DNA of 64,000 nt from Dioscorea cayenensis subsp. rotundata. Taxonomy: Eukaryota; Streptophyta; Magnoliopsida; Dioscoreales; Dioscoreaceae. Of the stretch, positions 20,967 to 30,516 are shown piece after piece. Position 1 is the stretch's first letter, and every line of letters starts with the position of its first letter. The stretch covers positions 15,836,027 through 15,900,026 of the forward strand of contig NC_052479.1 in the NCBI RefSeq assembly GCF_009730915.1. Reading direction: 5' to 3'. The notes under the pieces are model-generated. The model did not search any database and was not told the DNA's origin. It was given only the letters and a program-made list of their open reading frames with translations. Both the position numbers and the translations under genes were made by a program.

Positions 20967-21858
20967 CGGACGAGACATGTATCGCTCACCACACATTTTC
21001 TCACGTCCTACCTCACGACGAGCACAAGTTGAACCGGGGAGTTCGTTTTCACCCTTCTCTATTATTTTCATTGCTTTATCTAGCATGCTTTTCATGATTA
21101 GTGTACATTGAGGGCAATGTACAACATTAAGTGTGGGGATGGGTGCATTTCATGTATTAGGATCATTTGATACATGCTAGTGTTACCTATGATGGCTTTG
21201 TTCATTCTTGTAAGATTCTTTTAGCTTGGACTAATGATTGATGTGAGTTACTTGTTTCTATGTTTTATTGAATCCTGTTTTACCCATAGTATTGTCATGT
21301 GCATTGAATTTTTTGTCGATGCCCTGGGAATAGCCAATGTGACTACTCTCTAACTCTCTTGCATGCGTAACACACTACGTTAGTCAGACTCAAAAAAAAA
21401 AAAAAGAGAAATGAATGATGAAATGATAATAAAACCTAGTGATCTTTTTGAGTAACTACCAAAGGTTTTGAGAAGAAAGTGGATTTAGTTTCAAGCTATA
21501 GAATTAGAAGGATCTTACTTGGCCATTTAAGTAGCACTTAGTAGTTTAAGACTTAGTATTCTTTGTAAGTGGAGTGATTAGCATCCAGAGTTGTACTGAT
21601 TGAGGTCCTTAGGTTAGACCAGATCAGGGCATATGAGATATAAGATTCACTTACACGGCACAGAAATATAAGGGGTGAGACAGGATATTTTTATTATGCT
21701 TATTGACTATGACTCAACATCTATGTATCATTGTCCACTGCTTTTGGAGTCTTATATTTACTTGATGCCAGAGGTAATGCATTTAGCTACTTCTAAGTCT
21801 CTTTATCTTTCATGAGTTGATTGCCTGGGGACAAGCAACGCAAAAGTGTGGGGATATT
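20967..21858 (+). other. Element B interior after the nested LTR, with polypurine modules
   Basis: No coding region is recognised. The hairpin GTACATTG-AGGG-CAATGTAC (21102-21121) is followed by TTAAGTGTGGGG (21127-21138). Farther right is a second hairpin-like TTGCCTG..CAAGCAA (21821-21838) with the polypurine tract AGTGTGGGGA (21845-21854) ahead of the 3' LTR. Frame 20812-21111 straddles the nested LTR end and is not a gene. Confidence 0.6.
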
Positions 21859-23071
21859 TGATAAGTGTCTAAATGTAGATGTTTTCATATATATATCGTA
21901 TTCACTTTCATGACCCCCATATGACCCTCATACGACCCGTATGACTCGGGGGGTATATATACTAACTTTTAGGGCAGAAAAGGAACCTTTTGTTAGACAT
22001 TTTTTTGGGCATATTTTGGGGAGACATTGGAAAGTCTTGTGGCGACCTTGGGGAGGAGAAGAAGGGCAAGGAAGCTAAAAGATCATCCAAGCCCAAGGTC
22101 CAAGACTCTCAAGGCAAGAAGGCAACTTCATTCAAGGGGAGATCTACCACGATTTGAAGGAAGGAGACCCGCGGCTAGAGGAAGCATCATTGGGCACTCC
22201 TTTGGCAGGGAAAGCACCATTCGGCATATTCTTCACCTCTTCCTCCACCATTTTATCTAGTGAGTGTCATTTATGCTTTTGTTTCATGCTTTGCTTGTTT
22301 GTATTGCTTGTTGTGGGATGATGACACACTAGACCCCCAAGGCCACCGGGTGTTGGTGACCCTTGGGGGGTTTTATCATGTATGTTGGATGATAACTTGT
22401 TAATTCTATGTTTGGGTAATTTTGAGATTTAATCCATTGTTTTCATGCTAAGTGATACACTAAGGAGAAATCCATAGCTCTTTTATGAGTGATGCATGTA
22501 GATGTGACTTGCTCGCATGTATTAGATCATGAATAGATTAGAAGGGGATACTTGTATCATCACGCCAAGAAATCGGTTGTTTGGTAGCCCTCCATGTAGG
22601 TTTAATCTGAAGAAGAGTAGGTTTACTCCTAAGTGAGATTTCGTCATACTTAATGCAATCGTAGGGATATAGATTTGGAAGAAATTCCTATCTATGTTCG
22701 TATGGGATTAGGGTTCAATGGCCGAGAAATTGGGGTTGTTCTAATCTTGGAATCTTACGGTCCATTTTACCCTTGCATCTTTAGATCATCATCCATGTTA
22801 CATGATAAGCCCTCAAGGGGATCCACATCAATAGGCCTTTGCATTTCATTGATTCTCTTGCTTTCTTATTGCGTGTTCTCTTTAATTTGTTGGCAAATAT
22901 CGTTTTAGCTTTAATTACATTTAGTAGAGTAAAATCCATCGCTTGAGATCTTAGGCTAGATAAAAGCTCAAGAAGGAGTAATAGGAGATCCTTAGCCCCG
23001 TGGAATATGATCCTCGTGTCTTCACACGAGGTATTACTTGGAGATCCCATACACTTGCGGGGAAGCAATCA
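21859..23071 (+). repeat. 3' LTR of element B (1,213 bp)
   Basis: Nearly identical to the 5' LTR except for scattered substitutions and about 287 bases missing after GTATTCACTTT (about 21907). The loss removes most of the U3 motif cluster but leaves the TATA box (about 21952-21961). Confidence 0.92.
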
Positions 23072-23076
23072 TATAG
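23072..23076 (+). repeat. Target site duplication of element B, right copy (TATAG)
   Basis: Perfect match to 13894-13898. Confidence 0.9.
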
Positions 23077-24599
23077 TGCCCATAAATCTCATGATAAGTA
23101 CCGAAAGATTCATACATATTGAATTTTGATGGGAACTTCTCTTGAGCTAAATTGACTCTTTCTGTACCCCAATACCTATTGAGGAGCAAATGCCTGCACT
23201 CTCATAGTAAATTCTCCTTTCCTCGATGAACTAAAGTCCAGGCTGGGAACAAAAAGATAATGTTTATATGTAGAGCGCGAGAAAAGAATTTGTCTCGCAA
23301 GCTAGGAGGTTGAAGAGCTGTATTAATAGCTGCTTTAAGTCTGAGCTCTTTAGGAACGACCAGTAAGTGTACACATCCGAAGGCCCTTTTTTTTAGCCGT
23401 ATCTATCATTTTCACCTTAGCTGAGAACCTTGCTTCGCCAATACTGCTAGAATAAAGACACGACTAATAGTTGTTGATACAGGAGAATACCCCGCTTCTT
23501 CTTCCCCTTCGAAGGGGGTAGGCTTCTTTAAGTCTTTCTTATTTATCTCCTCTTGTGTTTTTTTTTTAGCATTAAAGCTGGTTGTTTGAGTTCTTTCCGT
23601 CTCCTTTAATCCTTCGTATATGTTGAAAGTCGAGATCAGGATGTATTAATTTTGAAGATTTTTTAACACCCTTTCCTCTTTCCTGTTCCTGTTCCAGCGT
23701 TAAAGAGTAAGGTAAGGTCTTTCTTTTCCGTACCGAAGAGCCCGTTTAGTTAGCTATCCCATCTTGCTTCGCCACTTATGCTAGCCGATAGAGAGGACTC
23801 TCAAAGTTTTATTCGAAAATTTTCAGTTAAGAAGAACATCCTTCTTCTTTCCTTTACTAAAGGAGGGTTCAATCTCTCCTTCCTCGTGTTCTGGTTAGCA
23901 CGGTAAAGCTAGTTTAAGTCTTTCGAATCTCTTCCTTTCCGTGTCCTTCCGGTATCTTTTCTTCTTTTCGTTCGGTTCGGTAAAGCTTGTTGAAATCTAT
24001 CCTATCCTATCTGTTAAGTTTTGTTCCAAAAGTCTGATGGATCAATCTATACTTTAAGTAAGCGGTTTAGGCCTATAGAGAGTGAAGCGACAAAACTCCT
24101 CTTCTTGTTGCGGGAAGCCTACCGTACCATGTACCTCATTTCTATAAGCTGGCTTTGTAGATCAGATCTCTTTCTAGGGATAGAGAATCTCTTTCCGGTA
24201 GCAGTAGTAGGTTTGAGACCTAGTCAAGGGGATAAAATTACTTGTCTGGTTTCCTCGCGTGCCATCCCGGCGCCCCAAAAAGGGGAAAAAAAGAATGCCC
24301 GACGTACTTCCTTTGACTACTCCTGAGATCTGAGATATGGTGGAAGAATTTTGTTATGGTGGGGAGTGAAAACACCAATGCAGCAGAAAAAGAAAACGAC
24401 CGCATTACAACATGACTTAAGACAGATGACCGGTGACGCCTTCGATAAAACATTGGTTTTTCTTACCGTGCTAGCCGCTTCTTCATTTCGTATAGCGATA
24501 ACGCTTTTCCTTTCTTAGCACTCGACCCTGCGGAGAACTCTGGTTGCGCTTTGGTTGGCTTTCTCTTATACTCTATTTTCTCTGATTTGACTCAGCTTG
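23077..24599. other. Spacer without a recognised gene
   Basis: Repeated CTTTCC/TCTTTC-rich words typical of plant mitochondrial intergenic DNA. Open frames (for example 24021-24326) match nothing known. Confidence 0.5.
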
Positions 24600-24672
24600 A
24601 CCTACTTAACTCAGCGGTTAGAGTATCGCTTTCATACAGCGAGAGTCATTGGTTCAAATCTAATAGTAGGTA
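24600..24672 (+). tRNA. trnM: trnM-CAU, elongator methionine tRNA of plastid type
   Basis: The 73-nt sequence folds as a complete cloverleaf. The acceptor ACCTACT pairs with AGTAGGT, the anticodon loop is TTCATAC with anticodon CAT, and the T arm is ATTGG-TTCAAAT-CTAAT. It matches the plastid elongator trnM, which many plant mitochondria use. The anticodon stem TCGCT/AGCGA is fully paired, with substitutions on both sides relative to the plastid form I recall, so pairing has been kept. Confidence 0.9.
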
Positions 24673-24816
24673 AACCCAGCCGAAACTGCTGCTTTTTACC
24701 AACATGACAGAAAGCACAGACTAGCATCAAAGAGTCGAATGACCAAAGCATTGGTTGCTTCCACTTGTTGCCTTCTTCGACTGACAGACAAGGAACCCCC
24801 GTTTCCTCAGCTTGCT

Positions 24817-24946
24817 TCTTCGTGTTCGTCCACCTGGTTTCATCAATTTGCAAATTCTTCCCCAATTAGTTAAAAGAATGAAATTGGCTGATATCATGAC
24901 GATACTAGGTAGTATAGATATCATTATGGGGGAAGTTGATCGTTGA
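24817..24946 (+). pseudogene. ndhH: Plastid ndhH 3' end
   Basis: The last ~43 codons of the plastid NDH complex subunit H are recognisable: [39 protein letters not shown] and TGA at 24944-24946. One codon of the early part is altered (Q before LVKR reads as in the plastid gene except for local changes). It is joined on the left to unrelated sequence, so it is a fragment carried with the start of ndhA, its normal downstream neighbour one base away. Confidence 0.93.
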
Positions 24947-24947
24947 A

Positions 24948-25240
24948 ATGATAATTGATATGACAGAAGTGCAAGCTATCAATTCTTTTTCTAGTTCGGA
25001 ATCCGTAAAAGAAGTCTATGGACTCATATCGCTCTTTATCCCCATTTTGTCCCTTATATTTAGGAATCATAAGAGGGGTACTAGTAATTGGGTGGTTAGA
25101 AAAAGAGATATCACAACGTATTGGGCCTGAATATGCTGGTCCATTGGGAATTCTTCAAGCTCTAGCAGATGGGACCAAACTACTTTTTAAAGAGGACCTC
25201 TTCCCATCTATAGGTAATATTCGTTTGTTTAGTGTCAGAC
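24948..25240 (+). pseudogene. ndhA: Plastid ndhA exon 1, left part, cut by element A
   Basis: ndhA encodes a membrane subunit of the plastid NDH complex. The frame opens [17 protein letters not shown], continues [11 protein letters not shown], and in a shifted frame reads ITRYWA-like remains before [20 protein letters not shown] and [20 protein letters not shown] deletion removes the codons before QQRIGP. The exon is interrupted at 25240 by element A and resumes at 32230. The last five bases, CAGAC, are the left target duplication. Confidence 0.93.
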
Positions 25241-26949
25241 TGATAAGTGCTTGAGTAGACATATTTTTATATATGTTTTACATGCATTGAGCATCATTTT
25301 TACTGTGGTTTATGTCTCATATTGTGTATTTGGTGTTCTTTTTATGCATATAGGTTGTGAATGCCTTGAAGAGTAAAAAAAGGAAGCAAAGATAGGCTAT
25401 AAAGACACAATGTTGGGAGTTCTTGTTCAATTCAAGGATCAAGACACGAGAGCGAGTTCATAAGCGTGGAGATGTGTGCCAACTTCCAAGAAGATTCAAG
25501 TCAATTCACTATTTGAAAGGGCACAAAGGCAGCCACATCTTCTTATTCCTTCTCTTTGTGAAGATTGCAAGACCTCTCAAAGATACGTCGATGAAGAAAA
25601 GTTTTATAGCCTACCACATGGACGTGTGCCCGGACATGTGGCCTTAAGAGAAGAGTGTTCGGATCGCGTTTTATGAAATTACTGTTTATGAAGAGTGTTT
25701 GCGCGGCCGCGTGGAAAATCCACACGGGCGCGTGAGGGCACGTGACAGACACGATCTAAGGCCTATAAATAGCCGTTTTGCCCTATTCTTTCTCATCTTT
25801 TTGTGCGGCTCTTGAGGGGTGAGACGACTAGGGTTTGGAGAGGAGGTCTTTTGCGGCTTTGGAGGCGCTTCATCACCAACTTTGATCGATTCCTCCTCCG
25901 TCATAGCATCAAGGAAGCCACCGGTGAACCTAGCTTCGAGTGGGTCCTTCAAGACATCGAAGCTCTCCATCAAGGCCATCGGTTCATATATAAGGGGTTT
26001 TATTTTCTATGGTTTTAATGTACTTTCATTCATTGATGGTGTGTTTTTGTATGTTGCTCCATGGAGAGCTAAAAACTCTAGAGGGTATTTGGGCTTGTGA
26101 ACCCTAGGATTCTCATCTTTTTGTGGATTTGCTTAGTGTTTCTATTTAATCCGAGTTTGATTAAGTTTTTAATCTTGTATTCTCATTGCTTGCTTGTTTA
26201 ATTAATCCTTGTGGTTGATTGGATTTGCATGATTTGTTAATTTGATGTGAGAGAGGTCTCCATTAGAGTTAGAACTTCAAGGTTAAAGAGGGTTGAGAGG
26301 GTGAGTCATGAGATAGTGGAGTGTCCCTCTCCCTTCCGATTGAGTGTATTCTATCTCGTTCCTTAAGCTCTATGCAACCATATTTGGTGTGAGGCGTGAG
26401 ATTGAGAGATTTCTCCACCGGGACCTTGTAGGGGGTTAGGATCCTTCGCCGGGAATTAGGGGTTGGATCAATCTTTAGGAATCGGATACAACTCTTGGAA
26501 TCCCTAGAGTGCTTTGCAGTCATATGTGGTGTGAGGTGTTGAGATTGAGCGATTTCTCCACTCGGGACCTCGTAGGGGACTAGTATCGGTGATCGGGAGG
26601 CCGGATCCGATTATATTTGGATTTCCACGACTTAACTTACTCATCATAGAAACACTTTTACTTATTCGGTACCTAATACACGAATCCTAGGGGGAGCATT
26701 GCCCGAATACCCCACTTTCTATCGATTGAGATCTCCATCCATTTAACCCTTGCATATTCGTCTCCGGTATTCACTTCTTCGCACATTAGATCACCACACC
26801 TTTCCATTTATCATTAGGTTAGAAAGCGAGAAGAAGTTAGTACTAGTAGCCCCATTCCACTGTGGATTCGACTACCCACTCACCGGGGTAATTATTACTT
26901 CGACACCCGTGCACTTGCGGTACATACACGCATATTCGGATGCGTGTCA
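25241..26949 (+). repeat. 5' LTR of element A (1,709 bp)
   Basis: U3 contains a CGCGGCCGCGTGG / CCACACGGGCGCGTG module (25706-25737) 26 bases ahead of a TATA box CTATAAATAG (25763-25772). It is very similar to 30517-32229 and to the copy starting at 62321. Frames inside recur in all copies and are not genes. Confidence 0.93.
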
Positions 26950-26955
26950 AGTTTT

Positions 26956-26973
26956 TGGCACCGTTGCCGGGGA
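26956..26973 (+). promoter_or_regulatory. Primer binding site for nuclear tRNA-Asp
   Basis: TGGCACCGTTGCCGGGGA, one mismatch (A for G) from the element B site; six bases after the LTR end. Confidence 0.88.
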
Positions 26974-27169
26974 ACAGGATATTAGGAACGCTAGGACTTT
27001 GTTGCTCTAGCCACTTATCTTTTTCTTTATTTTGTCTATTCCACACTTTCTTTTTCTTCCATCATTCTCATCGATTTTTATTTTGTTTTTATCTATTTCA
27101 CTCTATCTTCTTCCACCGTTCTATTTTGTTTTATTTTGTCTTATTTACTTTTCCTTGCATGGAACTTGA

Positions 27170-27868
27170 ATGATGATTAATCTAGTTGTAGAATTATATT
27201 TTCAGGTTGATGTTCTCACTAGAAAAATTGGTCAATTTATCAATGTTCATCAACAACACAATCCATATCGCATCAACTATCATTCAAATCAAATGAGCTA
27301 CCCAAACCTCTTATGGGATATTGATGGACAACAATGGGAAGCACCTCAACAAGAACTTCAATGGGATGAGAAAGTTGAAGAAGATATACTTCGGTTGGAA
27401 AGAGTGTTACCGAGATTTATTGAAACAACCGATGCCCGTTCCCAAAATATTGAGGCCACATTAAGTTGTCACGATGTCTCCATCAAAAACATGGAGCATC
27501 AACTAGGAGAGATCTTGGACATGCTTGCTAAGGAAAAAGAAGAATTTGAACAAGCAAGGCAAATGTCTCCGGGACATGATGAGGCCATGAGCACAGTTGA
27601 AGAAGTTGGGCAAATTGAGTACATTGATGTAGAAAATAAAAAGAAAGAAGTTGAATATCATTTTGAGATTTTGGATTGTGTGAATGAAGATTGTGCTTGT
27701 GTGAGAGGAAATTTTCAAGGGGATTTGCTAGTCGCATGTTCCTCTCAAGTTGAAAATACACAAGAAGAAGCAAACCCCAAGTTAATGGAACAAGCATCTT
27801 TCTTTGGGATTGATCAACTCTTACAATGCAAGAGAGAGGTTTTTGGGAAGGGAAGAAGATGTGGGTAG
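27170..27868 (+). CDS. Element A first ORF, gag-like accessory protein
   Basis: The 232-codon frame has a glutamine/asparagine-rich start (QQHNPYRINYHSNQMS), a tryptophan-spaced segment LLWDIDGQQWEAPQQELQWD, and a helical region (about 80-125) with ATLSCHDVSIKNMEHQLGEI. That region matches in kind the helix of element B ORF1 and gag C-terminal helices of plant Tat/Athila-type elements. The tail is acidic and cysteine-containing. It starts about 200 bases after the primer site. No zinc knuckle or catalytic domain is present. Confidence 0.55.
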   Translation: MMINLVVELYFQVDVLTRKIGQFINVHQQHNPYRINYHSNQMSYPNLLWDIDGQQWEAPQQELQWDEKVEEDILRLERVLPRFIETTDARSQNIEATLSCHDVSIKNMEHQLGEILDMLAKEKEEFEQARQMSPGHDEAMSTVEEVGQIEYIDVENKKKEVEYHFEILDCVNEDCACVRGNFQGDLLVACSSQVENTQEEANPKLMEQASFFGIDQLLQCKREVFGKGRRCG

Positions 27869-27995
27869 GAGATTGAAGCCATCCAATGACCCACATGTGC
27901 TAAGCTTGGACAATTCCCAACCCAAATTGTTTCCTTGGAGGCCAAAAAGTAAGATGGTTGGACTCTCCAACAAATACTTCATCCCGGCATGTTGA
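27804..27995 (+). CDS. Element A single FPWRPK module
   Basis: Overlapping the end of the first ORF in another frame, this reads EDVGRRLKPSNDPHVLSLDN and then SQPKLFPWRPK. It is the same module that is repeated four times in element B at 16331-16948. A frameshift against the first ORF is likely, since the module should continue it. Confidence 0.5.
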   Translation: MGLINSYNARERFLGREEDVGRRLKPSNDPHVLSLDNSQPKLFPWRPKSKMVGLSNKYFIPAC

Positions 27996-28370
27996 CTCTT
28001 GGTTTAAAGGAAGTAGCTATGCAATGTCTAGTTGGGAGGAACACACTCTTTTCAAGCCTCCATAAGGTAAGGAAGAGGTACGTCAAGCTTAGTGACGTAA
28101 AAACAAGCGCTTCTTGGGAGGCAACCCAAGTTTTTTTAAATGTTTTCTAGTTTAGATTTTTCATTTTACTGCAGTAATAAATTCATGAGTGGGTGCTTTG
28201 ATGAATTTTTTTGTTGGTGTTGAAGTTTTTCATGGAAAAATTTTGGTGATTTAAATTGATTTTTCGTGTATGTGGCATGGTTGAGGGTGTAATTCATGTT
28301 TATAGTTTAAGAATTAGTGTTAATTTGAAGTTTGGAACCTTGCGTGGACTGTCTGCAGAAATTTTGTAGC

Positions 28371-28445
28371 TCACGCGGTCGTGTGGAATTTCCACACGGC
28401 AGTGTCTGACTACTGCAGGGGGTGTGGAATTTCAACACCCCCATG
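28371..28445 (+). promoter_or_regulatory. Internal copy of the family A GC-rich palindrome module with TATA-like box
   Basis: CACGCGGTCGTGTGGAATTT and its inverted partner CCACACGG form a hairpin-type module like the one in U3. A second half, GGGGTGTGGAATTTC / AACACCCCC, follows, and then GTTTATAAG (28447-28455) and a CT-rich leader. The arrangement repeats that of U3 (module, TATA box, CT-rich stretch). Confidence 0.5.
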
Positions 28446-28635
28446 TGGTTTATAAGATTATGAGGGGTCACTTTTTCATTATCTTCACCACTTACACCCA
28501 TCTTCTCCCACTTCTCCATCTTCAAGAATCTGAACTTTTGAGCACAAAAAAACTAATTTTTCTTCAACTCCTTGGAGATTTAAAAAGTGTTTTTGCCGAG
28601 CATTTTGCATTAAGTTTCCTTCACCGATTTGCTCG

Positions 28636-29135
28636 GTAAACTTCATTTTCCCCTATCTTCTCTATGCCCTTATTTTTGCCAATCAATAGAGTTTTTATTG
28701 GTTTATAAGTGTTGTTTTTCATGGAAAAATCTTGTAGAGACACTTTAGAATGTATGGATCGGAAATTTTTTTGGAGCGTTGGAGCCCAATCATGGCTTCT
28801 TGGCCATGGTTAGGGCGCCCAGCGGGCGTGGCCGGCCCACACGCCCGTGTGTGCAGCGGGCCAGCCCGCTCGGTTGGGCGCCCAGCGGCGCGTGCCCAGC
28901 TCACGCGCCCGCGTGGGCTGGCCAGCCGCGTGGGCTGGCGCCACACGCTCGCGTGGCGCCCTGGCCGAGACCAGAACGCGTCCACGCGGGCGCGTGGCTT
29001 CTCGACACTCCCGCGTCGGCTAGAAAAGTACCCAATAAGGCCAGAAAAGTGCTTGGCTTGCCCTCCACGCCCGCGTGGAGCCCTGTACTCATCAAATTCT
29101 TGCTTAACTGACTTCTTTTGAAGCTTTATTTGCAG
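28636..29135 (+). other. Candidate intron before the element A second-ORF stub
   Basis: A donor-like CTCG|GTAAAC (28636) and an acceptor TTTATTTGCAG (ending 29135) parallel element B. The interior (28800-29085) is packed with CGCGTGG/CCACGCG words. The ATG of the stub is at 29138. Confidence 0.45.
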
Positions 29136-29137
29136 GT

Positions 29138-29250
29138 ATGCCACCAAGGACCGAAAAGTTTTGATCGTATATGATTAACCTTGGATGGGAACATTCTTTT
29201 GGCACACCGGCAACACCAGAAGACAACGTCGATGCTTGAGGCGTCCCACT
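29138..29250 (+). pseudogene. Stub of the element A second ORF
   Basis: MPPRTEKF then a stop. The start resembles the element B second ORF (MPNTKR..) in position and opening residues. Nearly all of the coding region is missing, so family A has lost by deletion what family B keeps in broken form. Confidence 0.4.
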
Positions 29251-30516
29251 CATGATTCTTTAGTTTCCTTTACTTTTGTTTTCATTTTTTTTAGTTGTTA
29301 TTTTAGCTTTTAGAGTTTAGTTAACTTTGTGTTTTGTTTTGTTTGTGCGAGTTTGTGCTTCATGTGTTTACTTATAAGAACTCGTACATCTTTTCTATTT
29401 TGTTGAGCTTCACTGAACCCCTTGTCTACGTGCAGATGGCCTTGAGAGTGATGTTGATAGTGTTTTAGTCATAGACATGATCATGTGATATTGTCACATG
29501 GTCGTGTGAGCTTCACAACCCATACAACAAGCCCATGAGTTAGACATCACCAAAGCGATTAATGAGGGAGTTCGGGGGAGTATTGTTTTAATTGCATTCC
29601 CACACACATTATGCTTCCATTGTTATTATTTTTATTGTGCTTGCATGTGTACATTGAGGACAATGTACATCTTAAGTGTGGGGGAGGGTTCACCTTATAC
29701 ATGACTTTTACTTGTGTTTTCATGAGCATGCTCTTCTTTCGCCAATGAAGGTTCACCTTAGGGTTAAGAGTTTAATTCTTAGTTTTTTTGGAGGTTATAA
29801 ACATGGATTTTTATAATGCTCTAGTTTTCATCCAATTTTATTGAATATTTTTGTCTGATTGCACTTTCTGCACTTTTTCTCACTCATTAGACCTATGAAG
29901 ACTCTAGTTCATTATGTTTGGGACTTTAGTGTGCTAGTTTTTATTTGAAAAAGGAAAAAAAATCAGAAAAATTAAAAAAAAAAAATGGAAATTGTTTGTT
30001 GTTTGTACATAGGGTGTGGAAAGAGCTACCACCCATGATGTATGTAGCTACTCTCATAAGTCGGATACTTGTTATGCCCTAATGAGAGAAAGAGCTATCT
30101 CATGGGATGTGTGAAAGCTACCATCCTCGGTAGAAAGAGTACCACCTCGAAAGTGTGAAAGCCACTCGGGAGGCATCTTGGGAAAGGGCTACCTTAGAGG
30201 TTGTGTGAAACTACTACCTATTCTTTCTGTTTATAAATAAGTCCAATGTTAATAAGAACTTGGTAGCGGACATAGTGTTGACATGAGTTGAGTTTTTCAC
30301 ACACACACGCAATCGGATTTTATCACATTCATTTTTGATTGGATTGTTTGCTAGAGCATTGATTGTTTTGTCTAGTGTTTGATTCTCTCCATAACTGTAG
30401 AATTTTATTCTGGTACTCATTTGGTGAACCTAAGGCCAAGCACTTCTCTTTTCTTTCCATAGGTATAATGTTTAATTTTGCTTGAGAACAAGCAAAGACT
30501 TAAGTGTGGGGGAGTT
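29251..30516 (+). other. Element A 3' interior with duplicated hairpin/polypurine modules
   Basis: No coding region is recognised. The perfect hairpin GTACATTG-AGGA-CAATGTAC (29649-29668) is followed by TTAAGTGTGGGGGAGG (29672-29687). The hairpin TTGCTTG-AGAA-CAAGCAA (30478-30495) is followed by TTAAGTGTGGGGGAG (30500-30514), the polypurine tract of the 3' LTR. Confidence 0.65.

Larger units (their letters stand above)
13899..23071 (+). mobile_element. Element B: complete non-autonomous Ty3/gypsy-like LTR retrotransposon
   Basis: Two LTRs (13899-15398 and 21859-23071) start TGATAAGTG and end CAATCA. The 5-bp target duplication TATAG (13894-13898 and 23072-23076) is perfect. A primer site for tRNA-Asp and a polypurine tract border the inside. 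The 6.46-kb interior has gag-like and second-ORF coding remains but no protease, reverse transcriptase, RNase H or integrase that I can see. It would therefore have needed a helper element. A family C LTR is nested inside at 19480-20966. Confidence 0.93.

Noticed and set aside
19475..20971. Target duplication for the nested family C LTR
   Set aside because: AGGTC and CGGAC share too little to be called a duplication; the end position at 20966 is itself inferred.
28719..29147. Overlapping ORFs of 110-142 codons on both strands
   Set aside because: They arise from the CGCGTGG repeat words of element A, which are rich in arginine/proline/alanine codons in all frames.
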